From Bacteroidota bacterium (GTDB lineage: Bacteria > Bacteroidota > Bacteroidia > Chitinophagales > Chitinophagaceae): a DNA stretch of 64,000 nt. The DNA lies in assembly GCA_016715505.1 (NCBI GenBank), contig JADJZY010000038.1:1-64000 (forward strand), read 5' to 3'. The notes under the pieces were generated by a model that saw only the letters and a program-made list of their open reading frames with translations, was not told where the DNA came from and searched no databases. Shown piece after piece: positions 29,223 to 37,456 of this stretch. The number at the start of each line of letters is the position of its first letter. The stretch's first letter is position 1. Made by a program: the position numbers and the translations under genes.

Positions 29223-29897
29223 ATGTTTTTAATTGGAATGTATGTCAGCAATCGTTTAAAATCCAAATTCACCGAATACAGCCAAATTGGTTTGCGAAAT
29301 GGCTTGAGTGGTCGGGAAATTGCCGAAAAAATGCTCAAAGACCATGGCATTTACGATGTTCAAGTCGTTTCTACCCCTGGATTTTTGAGTGACCACTACA
29401 ATCCGGAAAATAAAACGGTGAATCTCAGTCAGGATGTTTTTAACGGAAGAAGTATTTCAGCAGCCGCCGTTGCAGCCCATGAATGCGGGCATGCTGTGCA
29501 ACATGCCACCAATTATTCCATGCTGGTGATGAGAAGCCGCATGGTTCCCGCGGTTAAAATCGGCACCTCATTGGGTCAATGGCTCATTTTGATCGGGCTT
29601 GGTGTCATGGGTCTTGGACTGGCCTCTCAATTCATTTTTTTATTGGGCATACTTGCTTACACCATCACGACCATTTTTACCCTTGTGACCCTGCCTGTGG
29701 AATTTGATGCCAGTAACAGGGCCCTTGCCTGGATGAAAGATACCGGAATGACGAATGGTTCCGAACAAGAAAAAGCGGAAGATGCTCTGAACTGGGCGGC
29801 ACGCACTTATATTGTCGCAGCAATCAGCTCCGTAGCCATGCTTTTGTATTATGTATTCTTGTTTATGAGTCGCATGCAGAGCAATAATCGAGACTAG
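29223..29897 (+). CDS. YugP-type neutral zinc metallopeptidase, membrane-bound
   Basis: Integral membrane zinc protease of the HtpX-like/YugP family, about 224 residues from ATG 29223. Seen: an N-terminal helix, GRSISAAAVAAHECGH with the HExxH zinc site (86-90), two central helices (LGQWLILIGLGVMGLGLA and the next), EFDASNRALAWM carrying the third-ligand region, and a C-terminal helix. An upstream ATG at 29193 in the same frame would give M-I-stop-YYLIGGLMFLIG; the TGA at 29199-29201 probably replaces a sense codon, because YYLIGGL completes the first helix. The true start is therefore likely 29193. It converges on kdsC with overlapping TAG stops. Confidence 0.88.
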   Translation: MFLIGMYVSNRLKSKFTEYSQIGLRNGLSGREIAEKMLKDHGIYDVQVVSTPGFLSDHYNPENKTVNLSQDVFNGRSISAAAVAAHECGHAVQHATNYSMLVMRSRMVPAVKIGTSLGQWLILIGLGVMGLGLASQFIFLLGILAYTITTIFTLVTLPVEFDASNRALAWMKDTGMTNGSEQEKAEDALNWAARTYIVAAISSVAMLLYYVFLFMSRMQSNNRD

Positions 29898-30415
29898 TCA
29901 GGCAACCAATGCCCATTCAACTTCAGGACTTTTTCAATTACATCTCTCACACAGCCTTCTCCGCCTTTATGAGGTGACACATACTTCGAAACCGCAACAA
30001 CTTCAGGTATTGCATCCGCCGGACAGGCAGGAATCAGTACTTCTTGCATCACTTTTAAATCTGGCATATCATCGCCCATATACAATGCCCCTTTTAATTC
30101 GAGCTTGTTTGTTTGAGTGAGTTCCTGCAGACAACTGAGTTTATCTTCAACCCCCAAATGGATATCCTGAATGCCCAACGCCTTGAGTCGGGAGAATAAG
30201 GGATCTCCTTTGGCGCCAGAAATAATGCTGATACCATATTGTTTTTTTACTGCCCACTGTAAAGCATATCCGTCCCGAATATTCATCGTACGCAGCAAAG
30301 TTCCATCCGAATGAATCAACAAAGTCCCATTGGTCAGCACTCCATCAATATCAAAAATAAAATGTCGGACCTGCTTAAACAGGCTTAAAACAGGCGTTGC
30401 ATCCATAACTTTCAT
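29894..30415 (-). CDS. kdsC: 3-deoxy-D-manno-octulosonate 8-phosphate phosphatase-like HAD protein
   Basis: HAD-superfamily phosphatase of the small tetrameric KdsC type, 173 residues, without a cap domain. Seen: motif I FDIDGVLTNG (Asp 22 and Asp 24), the motif II region ISIISGAKGD, and motif III/IV GALYMGDDMPDLKVM. KdsC removes the 8-phosphate in Kdo synthesis for lipopolysaccharide. No other Kdo genes are adjacent, so the exact substrate is taken from the family. Its ATG lies at the end of the MORN-repeat gene (stop at 30416), indicating coupling. Confidence 0.9.
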   Translation of the reverse strand: MKVMDATPVLSLFKQVRHFIFDIDGVLTNGTLLIHSDGTLLRTMNIRDGYALQWAVKKQYGISIISGAKGDPLFSRLKALGIQDIHLGVEDKLSCLQELTQTNKLELKGALYMGDDMPDLKVMQEVLIPACPADAIPEVVAVSKYVSPHKGGEGCVRDVIEKVLKLNGHWLPD

Positions 30416-31192
30416 TTATTCTTTAGGTTCGCCCCCTTCGTAAAGAACCTTTTTGAGCAATTTCCCTTCGGCATCAAAAATTTTCCACTTGCCGGATTTT
30501 TGACCTTGAACGTATTCACCTTCAGCCTGTAAAATACCCTTGTCATTGTACTCTTTCCAGATACCGGTTTGTACCCCCCTGGCATATTGCCCGGTTTGAA
30601 CAATCACCTCTTGTTCATTATAAAGTATTGCAGGGCCTTCCAGCTCCCCATCCCGATATTGATATTCCACGGCTTTTTTCCCATTTACATAATACCAGGT
30701 CGTTTTCCCTTCACGTTTTCCATTTTTCCAAATTCCCTCTTCCTGAATTCCGCCATCTTTAAAATAAATCTGTCTTTTGCCATCCTCCAATCCATTGACA
30801 AAATTTTGATCTTTTTGAATCCTGGCTCCTTTAAAATATAATCTGAACGGACCGTGGAGGACATCATTGCTGTAATAACACATTTGCTCTAAGTATCCAT
30901 CCTTGCCCAACTTCATTTCAATCCCATTCTTTTTACCCGATTCATAAGCAGTTATCGACTCGGGAAAGCCATTATCGTGGAAAGTATTCCAAACACCTTG
31001 CTTTTGCTGATTGATCCAAATGCCTTCTTCGGCCATTTTGCCATTGTCAAATTTAATTTGAACGAAGGTTTCCTTTCCTTTTTGAATCAGGACAGTATCC
31101 TTTTTAGGGCCTTGTTTTGTACCCTGGGCCCATAATCCATTCACTGTTGAGCATACCCCAAGTATGCCGAACAATAAAACAAATCTTTTCAT
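30416..31192 (-). CDS. Secreted MORN-variant repeat protein (YwqK-like)
   Basis: 258 residues: a signal peptide (MKRFVLLFGILGVCSTVNG then LWAQ), followed by about nine copies of the MORN_2 repeat, e.g. GIWINQQKQGVWNTFHDNG, GPFRLYFKGARIQ, GIWKNGKREGKTTWYYVNG and GEYVQGQKSGKWKIFDAEG. Databases often label this family a YwqK-type antitoxin, but with a signal peptide and no toxin gene nearby a surface or periplasmic structural role is more plausible. It lies between the ferredoxin and kdsC on the same strand with tight spacing. Confidence 0.85.
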   Translation of the reverse strand: MKRFVLLFGILGVCSTVNGLWAQGTKQGPKKDTVLIQKGKETFVQIKFDNGKMAEEGIWINQQKQGVWNTFHDNGFPESITAYESGKKNGIEMKLGKDGYLEQMCYYSNDVLHGPFRLYFKGARIQKDQNFVNGLEDGKRQIYFKDGGIQEEGIWKNGKREGKTTWYYVNGKKAVEYQYRDGELEGPAILYNEQEVIVQTGQYARGVQTGIWKEYNDKGILQAEGEYVQGQKSGKWKIFDAEGKLLKKVLYEGGEPKE

Positions 31193-31197
31193 AAAGT

Positions 31198-31545
31198 TTA
31201 TAGGTGTAATCTAGATTTCTTTTCCATGAGTGCCTCCACCGTTTCGCGGTACATCTCATCCGGAACACAACAATCAACCGGGCAGACTGCTGCACATTGG
31301 GGCTCTTCATGAAATCCCTGGCATTCGGTGCATTTATCCGGTGTAATGTAATAGGTATCATCAGCCACGGGAGCATGTTTGGTATCAGCCGAAACCATGT
31401 CCCCATTCATTAATTTAAATTGCTCCTTGACGGAAGTTCAATCGGCAATAGCCCATTCAACGCCTCCTTCATAAATGGCATTGTTCGGACATTCGGGTTC
31501 GCAAGCCCCACAATTAATACATTCATCTGTTATTTTAATAGCCAT
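31198..31545 (-). CDS. 4Fe-4S dicluster ferredoxin (one in-frame TGA)
   Basis: About 115 residues, a soluble electron carrier. Seen: first cluster ligands in DECINCGACEPECP (Cys 9, 12, 15, 19) and the second set in DKCTECQGFHEEPQCAAVCP with a further Cys pair. Codon 36 is TGA (31438-31440) between AIAD and TSVKEQ, with no frame change; related proteins have Gly here (GGA), so a G-to-T error or mutation is likely. It is divergent from the acyl-CoA reductase gene, an arrangement I recall from other Bacteroidota, and it may supply electrons to it. A -7 box TACTTTTG lies 40 bases upstream. Confidence 0.85.
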
Positions 31546-31585
31546 GAGTTTTATTTGATTTCGTTATGAATCCATTTTATTCGTT

Positions 31586-31593
31586 CAAAAGTA
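31586..31593 (-). promoter_or_regulatory. -7 promoter box for the ferredoxin gene
   Basis: On the minus strand TACTTTTG matches TAnnTTTG and ends 40 bases before the ATG at 31545, inside the 87-base divergent region. Confidence 0.4.
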
Positions 31594-31632
31594 CGATTTT
31601 CGCAGGTCAAATTTAATGCTTAATTCTTTACT

Positions 31633-32630
31633 ATGAAAGGTCTCTTGAATGATAAAATTCATCTTCTGCTTCAGTTAAAAAATATATCCTTTCCGATAGC
31701 GAAGAATGGGAAGAAATTCAGGATTCTGCTGAACGAAAAAATGGTTGGTTTACCCGAGAATTTATACTGAAAAGCATTCAAGCCATTGCTGATAACTATC
31801 TGGATGAAAACGCCCTTCAGCTATTTTCTGAGCGTTTTTCGGATTCCAATCAACCCCGAACGGTTGGCGTTGTAATGGCCGGTAATATTCCCCTGGTTGG
31901 TTTTCATGATTTTTTATGCGTGTTTCTGAGTCCTCATCGATTGGCCTTCAAATGTTCGTCTAAAGATGATGTGTTGTTACCTGCCATGGTACAATATTTA
32001 AACTCAATCAACCCGGATATCATGAAAGAGGTTGAACAAAAAGAAATGCTCAAAAATTGCGATGCTTATCTGGCCACCGGAAGCAATCATACCGCAAAGG
32101 TTTTTAAAAGTTACTTTGGCAAATATCCGCATATCATCCGACCGAATAAGACATCCGTGGCAGTGCTCAGTGGCCAAGAAACTGAGGAAGAGTTATCCTT
32201 ATTGGCCGATGACGTTTATCAGTATTTTGGTCTGGGATGCAGAAATGTGACCAAAATTTTTGTACCAGATGATTATCCATTTGAGCCTTTACTACAAGCT
32301 TTTCGCAAATATGATTATTTAAAAGACCATAATAAATACCGGAATAATCTCGACTATCAATTGGCTTTGTATATTCTGAACAATCAATATTATATGAGCA
32401 ACGACAGCGTTTTATTGATAGAGCATGAATCTATTTTTTCAGCTGTTTCCGTATTACATTATTCATATTATTCTAATCAGGATACCTTAATCGATGCGTT
32501 ACAAAACAACCCCAATATTCAAACGATTGTTGGGCAAGGATTCACCTCATTTGGCGCTGCTCAACATCCGGGTATCAGCGATTTTGCAGATGGTATTGAT
32601 ACCGTTGAATTCTTAAATAGCTTGTTTTAA
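31633..32630 (+). CDS. Acyl-CoA reductase, LuxC-like (one frameshift)
   Basis: About 332 residues after correction. Seen: the body VGVVMAGNIPLVGFHDFL, FKCSSKDDVLLPA, YLATGSNHTAKVF, the FGLGCRNVTKIFVP segment with the likely catalytic Cys, and TIVGQGFTSFGAAQHPG at the end. This matches the LuxC / acyl-CoA reductase family, which reduces fatty acyl thioesters to aldehydes. The frame breaks in A6 at 31677-31682; one more A joins MKGLLNDKIHLLLQLKK to YILSDSEEWEEIQ. The length and the partner ferredoxin fit the Bacteroidota version of the family. The physiological substrate is not known. Confidence 0.88.
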
Positions 32631-32747
32631 ATAATTCCCTCATGTTAAGGGTTATCCTTTAAATTGGTAATGGCCCATAGATTTTTCTTAACACTAAAAT
32701 GGCTGTTAAAAAAGATTAAAACTGCCCGAATCGATTCTTTCACTTGA

Positions 32748-32755
32748 TAATTTTG
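32748..32755 (+). promoter_or_regulatory. -7 promoter box for the DegQ-like protease
   Basis: TAATTTTG matches TAnnTTTG exactly and ends 19 bases before the ATG at 32775. Confidence 0.45.
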
Positions 32756-32774
32756 TACCATAAAATTTAATCAG

Positions 32775-34256
32775 ATGAAAAAGATTCTTAGCATCGTTCT
32801 TGTCGCTTTTTTGACATCTATTTCAACTTATGTAATCGCACGAAAATATTTGAATACCATTGTGCCGGTTCCTGTGGTTCAAAATGAGGAAGCCTCAAAG
32901 GATGTTCAATTTGCGTCTTACTCTCCAGAACCTGATGGTGGCTATGTCAATCTCGAAGATGCTGCCGAAAAATCGAGCCGTGCCGTTGTTCATATCAAAA
33001 CCGAAACCAAGGCTCGTGCCGTGCAGTATAGAAGTCCATTTGGAGACGATTTCTTCGATCAGTTTTTTGGAGGTGGTCAACGATTTTATCAACAACTGCA
33101 GCAGTCAAGTGGATCTGGTGTGATTATTAGTGCAGACGGATATATTGTCACCAATAATCATGTTGTTGATGGTGCAGATCAGGTGAATGTGGTTTTAAAC
33201 AACAAAAAAACATATACTGCTAAAGTGATAGGAAATGATGCTTCTACGGATTTAGCCCTCCTAAAAATCAATGAAAACAATTTACCATTTATTGCTTTTG
33301 GAAATTCAGATGAAGTGAAATTGGGGCAATGGGTACTTGCGGTGGGCTACCCCTTAACGCTTGAAACGACTGTTACTGCTGGAATCGTTAGTGCAAAATA
33401 TCGCAACATTGGTATCAATCAAAGTAAAAGTGGGAATAACGCCATCGAAAGTTTTATTCAAACAGATGCTGCTGTTAACCCGGGAAATAGCGGTGGAGCA
33501 CTTGTGAATTCCAAAGGAGAACTGATTGGAATTAATTCTGCGATCGCCTCCCCCACCGGATCTTACGCCGGATATAGTTTCGCCATTCCATCCAATATTG
33601 TTAAAAAAATCAGTGCAGATATGATGAAGTTTGGCAATGTGCAAAGGGCCTTTTTAGGCGTGGGTTATATTGACATCAAGAATGCCACCGCCGAACAAAT
33701 CAGTGCTTATGGACTAGACAAAATTGATGGCATATACGTGAATCAGGTATATGAGCGTTCAAGTGCAGAAGATGCAGGAATTAAAACTGGAGATATTCTG
33801 ACTAAAATCAACAATGTACAGGTAAAAACGGGTCCGCAAATGATGGAACAAATAGCCTTGTCCAGACCGGGAGATGAAATCAGCATCACCTTTCTCCGAA
33901 ATGGAAAACCCTATGTAACCACGGCAAAACTAAAAAACAGCCTGGGAAATACCGATGTTGTAAAAGCCAGTAAAACCGAAAAATTAGGCGCTACACTTCG
34001 TGAACTGAAAAAAAATGAATTGCAACAATTAGGCATCAGCGGTGGTGTATTGGTTAGTGATATTCAATCAAATGGCCTGATCGCCAAGCAAACCCGAATG
34101 AAAAAATCCTTCGTGATCACACAAATCAATGAAAAGGATATTCAAAGTGCCGTAGATATTGAAAAAATTCTCTCATCAGGTGAAAAAGAATTTCAATTTG
34201 GTGGAATTTATCCCAATTACAGAGGCGTTTATTACTATATGCTCCAATTGGATTAA
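32775..34256 (+). CDS. Periplasmic serine endopeptidase, DegP/HtrA (Do) family
   Basis: Envelope quality-control protease and chaperone of 493 residues. Seen: an N-terminal signal or anchor helix (residues 4-22), trypsin-like domain with His 129 (NNHVVDGA), Asp 159 (ASTDLALLK) and Ser 239 (NPGNSGGAL), then two PDZ domains (from AFLGVGYIDI near 295 and LGATLRELKK near 405). The Q-linker with FFGGGQRFYQQ before the protease domain is typical. It is monocistronic, with an exact promoter box and a strong terminator. Confidence 0.96.
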   Translation: MKKILSIVLVAFLTSISTYVIARKYLNTIVPVPVVQNEEASKDVQFASYSPEPDGGYVNLEDAAEKSSRAVVHIKTETKARAVQYRSPFGDDFFDQFFGGGQRFYQQLQQSSGSGVIISADGYIVTNNHVVDGADQVNVVLNNKKTYTAKVIGNDASTDLALLKINENNLPFIAFGNSDEVKLGQWVLAVGYPLTLETTVTAGIVSAKYRNIGINQSKSGNNAIESFIQTDAAVNPGNSGGALVNSKGELIGINSAIASPTGSYAGYSFAIPSNIVKKISADMMKFGNVQRAFLGVGYIDIKNATAEQISAYGLDKIDGIYVNQVYERSSAEDAGIKTGDILTKINNVQVKTGPQMMEQIALSRPGDEISITFLRNGKPYVTTAKLKNSLGNTDVVKASKTEKLGATLRELKKNELQQLGISGGVLVSDIQSNGLIAKQTRMKKSFVITQINEKDIQSAVDIEKILSSGEKEFQFGGIYPNYRGVYYYMLQLD

Positions 34257-34316
34257 GGATAAAGTGCTTATCTTCAGTATAAACTGAATAGTCGGGAATC
34301 AAAATATAGCTAAACC

Positions 34317-34343
34317 GGACACTGATTGCAGTGTCCTTTTTTT
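34317..34343 (+). terminator. Rho-independent terminator of the DegQ-like gene
   Basis: A perfect 8-bp stem GGACACTG / CAGTGTCC with loop ATTG is followed by seven T. Confidence 0.88.
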
Positions 34344-34442
34344 ATGCATCATGGCCGACTCAAAAATACAGCACATTTAGATTGTTTTCACTTTTATAAT
34401 TAAGGTTCAGGCCTTACTTTCGAACAATAAATTTTTTTAAGT

Positions 34443-37244
34443 ATGAAATCGATCAAACCCATTTTGATGTTGTTGGCATTCCTGCTACCCGTCCTTGCTT
34501 ATGGACAAATAGACAGTGAAAAAATTCCACTCGACTCCAAAATTAAAACAGGTGTATTACCCAATGGACTAAAGTATTACATCATTCAAAACAAAAAACC
34601 GGAAAAGAAAATAGAACTGCGAATGGTTGTGAATGCCGGTTCCATCTTGGAAGACAAGGACCAGCTCGGATTAGCACATTTAATGGAACACATGAATTTC
34701 AACGGATTAAAAAATTTCCCGAAAAATGAAGTGGTACACTATTTACAAAGTATTGGCGTTGAATTTGGTGCAGACCTGAACGCTTATACCAGTTTTGATG
34801 AAACGGTTTATATACTCCCTATTCCTGCTGATGACAAGGATAAAATCGAAAAAGGATTCCAAATCATCGCCGATTGGAGTGGAGCTGCTCTATTAGAAAA
34901 TGATGAAATTAATAAAGAACGGAATGTGGTTCTTGAAGAAAGTCGTTTGGGAAAAGGCGCCGACGACCGCATGATGAAGAAATGGCTACCTGAATACCTG
35001 AATGGCTCTCTGTATGCTTCAAGATTACCTATCGGAGATGATGAATTATTAAAAACCTTTAAACCCGAAGTCCTCAAGAGATTTCATCGCGATTGGTATC
35101 GTCCAAACTTACAAGCCGTTATGGTTGTTGGCGATATTGATCCTCTCGAAGCAGAAAAATTAATCAAAGCAAAATTCAGTGGATTTACCAACCCTGCAAA
35201 TGCACGTCCTCGACCTGAGTCCTTCGATTTACCTGCCCGCAAAAGCAGTAAGGCTATGGTGTTGAGCGATAAAGAAAGTCCTTATACCATGGTACAGATT
35301 ATTGGGAATAGCCAACGAACTAAATCAGCGACCACGGTGAAAGAATATCTGGATGATGTGAAACAAAATTTGTTTAATCAAATGTTGGCAGCCCGCCTCG
35401 AAGAATTAAAAAATAGTTCGAATCCTCCTTTTGTGTTTGCAGCCGGAGGATTTGAGGGTGGATGGGCCCGCGGTTGGGAGAGCTTTCAATTATTTGCTAT
35501 TTGTGGCAACGAAAAAATTAAAGACGCCTCACAAGCCTTAGCCAGAGAAGCTTTAAAAATCAAGAAATTTGGTTTTACATCCAGCGAATTAGAAAGGGCT
35601 AAGGCTGAACTTTTAGCCGGTTATGAAACCATGTTTAAAGAAAAAGATAAAACGGAATCAAAAGATCGTATTGAAGAATTGGTGCGTCATTTTCTGACCA
35701 ACGAACCCGCTCCCGGTATTCAATGGGAATATAATTTAGTAAAAGGACGTTTGGGTAATGTGAATATCAATGATATCAATGTTTTAAAAGATCAGATTGG
35801 TATCGATAAAACCTATTTTGCTTTGGTAACAACAAAAACAGGTTCTAATCTGCCTTCAGATGGTGATTTAAAATCATATATCGATGAAGCCATGTCGTCT
35901 GATATCAAAGCCTATGCCGAAAAAGCACTTCCAAAATCTTTATTGGCGAGTATGCCAACTCCGGGTAAAGTTGTGAATGAAGTAAAGGATCCTAAAACTC
36001 GTTTGGTAACCTGGACACTGAGCAATGGAGCCAAAGTAACCTTTAAATCCACAGGTTTAAAAAATGATGAAATTCTGTTCAGCGCCTATCGTTTTGGTGG
36101 TTCATCGTTGTATACAGGCAAAGACTTTCAAAGTGCAGACTACAGCAATAATGTTGTGGATGAAATGGGTTATGGGGCATTTTCAAATTCAGACCTGCAG
36201 AAATTTTTATCCGGAAAAAATGTTACCGTCAATACCATCATAGATTTACAAAAAGATATCATCAATGGTAAATCTACCGTCAAAGATTTAGAAACGGCTT
36301 TGCAATTGTTGTACCTCAAATGCACCTCTCCGCGTAAAGATGAAGAAGCATTTGCCTCTTTCAAAAACCGTCAAATGCAAATGATGTCTGAAATGAAATC
36401 AGACCCTCAAACCCGATATTCTGATACCCTGAATAAGTTCATGTATAAAAATCATCCCCGTAGTAAGGAAATTCCTGACCAATCGGATTTTGACAATATC
36501 AATCTGGATCGGGCCATTGAATTTTATAAACAACGTTTTAATTCGGGTAATGGCATGAATTTTACTTTCGTGGGAAGTATGCCTCAAGATTCATTTAAAA
36601 TACTGGTTGAAAAATATATCGGTGCCTTACCGGCAACCTCAGTCGTTTCTAAAGACAAAGATCTCGGCATGGACCCTATTTTGAATGAAAACAATTTCAC
36701 CTTCCGTGCGGGTACAGAACCCAAAAGCATGGTGAATGAAATGAGCTATTTTGACACACCATATTCTCAGGAAGATGAAATGCGGCTTAATTTATTATCT
36801 GAAATCATCAATAACCGAATTACGGATATCATTCGCGAAAAAATGAGTGCCATTTACGGTGGTGGTGTCGGCATGCGTATTTCCAAATTTCCAAAAGAAC
36901 GTTTCATGATGCAGAGTTTTCTGCCTTGTGGTCCGGAAAATGCAGTAAAAGTGAAAGAAGCTTTCTGGGATATCATTCAGGCGGTGAAAAAAGACAATAA
37001 CATCACGGCAGAAGAATTTCAAAAAGCAACTGAAACAGCACTTCAAAAATACAAAACGGGTATTCAATCCAACAATTTCTGGTTAGGTACGATCGAGAAA
37101 TACCAGCAATACAATTTACCCATGGAGAACATGTATAACTTTGAAGAAAGGTTAAAAGCAGTATCCATTGAACAGTTAACCGCGACAGCAAAAAAATACC
37201 TGAGTTCCAAAAACGTCCTGCACGCTGTTTTAATGCCGGAATAA
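34443..37244 (+). CDS. M16 family zinc metallopeptidase, secreted
   Basis: A 933-residue pitrilysin-type protease with two M16 halves. Seen: signal peptide MKSIKPILMLLAFLLPVLAY, the inverted zinc site HLMEH (79-83) in GLAHLMEHMNFNG, the downstream Glu in NKERNVVLEESRLG, and the second, inactive half beginning near KTRLVTWTLSNGAKV (residue 520) with the R/Y-type pocket region MSAIYGGGVG. It probably degrades peptides in the periplasm. It follows the DegQ-like protease, so two envelope proteases are adjacent but separately terminated. Confidence 0.95.
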   Translation: MKSIKPILMLLAFLLPVLAYGQIDSEKIPLDSKIKTGVLPNGLKYYIIQNKKPEKKIELRMVVNAGSILEDKDQLGLAHLMEHMNFNGLKNFPKNEVVHYLQSIGVEFGADLNAYTSFDETVYILPIPADDKDKIEKGFQIIADWSGAALLENDEINKERNVVLEESRLGKGADDRMMKKWLPEYLNGSLYASRLPIGDDELLKTFKPEVLKRFHRDWYRPNLQAVMVVGDIDPLEAEKLIKAKFSGFTNPANARPRPESFDLPARKSSKAMVLSDKESPYTMVQIIGNSQRTKSATTVKEYLDDVKQNLFNQMLAARLEELKNSSNPPFVFAAGGFEGGWARGWESFQLFAICGNEKIKDASQALAREALKIKKFGFTSSELERAKAELLAGYETMFKEKDKTESKDRIEELVRHFLTNEPAPGIQWEYNLVKGRLGNVNINDINVLKDQIGIDKTYFALVTTKTGSNLPSDGDLKSYIDEAMSSDIKAYAEKALPKSLLASMPTPGKVVNEVKDPKTRLVTWTLSNGAKVTFKSTGLKNDEILFSAYRFGGSSLYTGKDFQSADYSNNVVDEMGYGAFSNSDLQKFLSGKNVTVNTIIDLQKDIINGKSTVKDLETALQLLYLKCTSPRKDEEAFASFKNRQMQMMSEMKSDPQTRYSDTLNKFMYKNHPRSKEIPDQSDFDNINLDRAIEFYKQRFNSGNGMNFTFVGSMPQDSFKILVEKYIGALPATSVVSKDKDLGMDPILNENNFTFRAGTEPKSMVNEMSYFDTPYSQEDEMRLNLLSEIINNRITDIIREKMSAIYGGGVGMRISKFPKERFMMQSFLPCGPENAVKVKEAFWDIIQAVKKDNNITAEEFQKATETALQKYKTGIQSNNFWLGTIEKYQQYNLPMENMYNFEERLKAVSIEQLTATAKKYLSSKNVLHAVLMPE

Positions 37245-37325
37245 AATCTAATATGGGAGGATTTGAGCCTGTAACGATATGTGAAGACTCAAAAGCCGAA
37301 TAGCCCTCCCCTTTGACGATACCTC

Positions 37326-37358
37326 AAAAGGCCATACCCAAAAGGTGTGGCCTTTTTT
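37326..37358 (+). terminator. Rho-independent terminator of the M16 gene
   Basis: AAAAGGCCATACC pairs with GGTGTGGCCTTTT (one wobble) and continues into T6, about 80 bases after the stop. Confidence 0.85.
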
Positions 37359-37456
37359 GTGAATGATGATCAGATGGCATGCCTATTGATAATAGAGGTG
37401 TTTTCACATTTATTCGTAGAATTCATCTCATAAACCTGACAAAAAGAAAGATTACC

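Noticed and set aside
30416..31192. Antitoxin of a toxin-antitoxin pair (database label for YwqK-like MORN proteins)
   Set aside because: It has a signal peptide, and its neighbours are kdsC and a ferredoxin gene; no toxin candidate is present.
29199..31440. Reassignment of TGA to a sense codon (Gly or Trp)
   Set aside because: Only two in-frame TGA codons were seen, while glnS, the COG2509 gene and the HNH gene end in TGA at the expected place.
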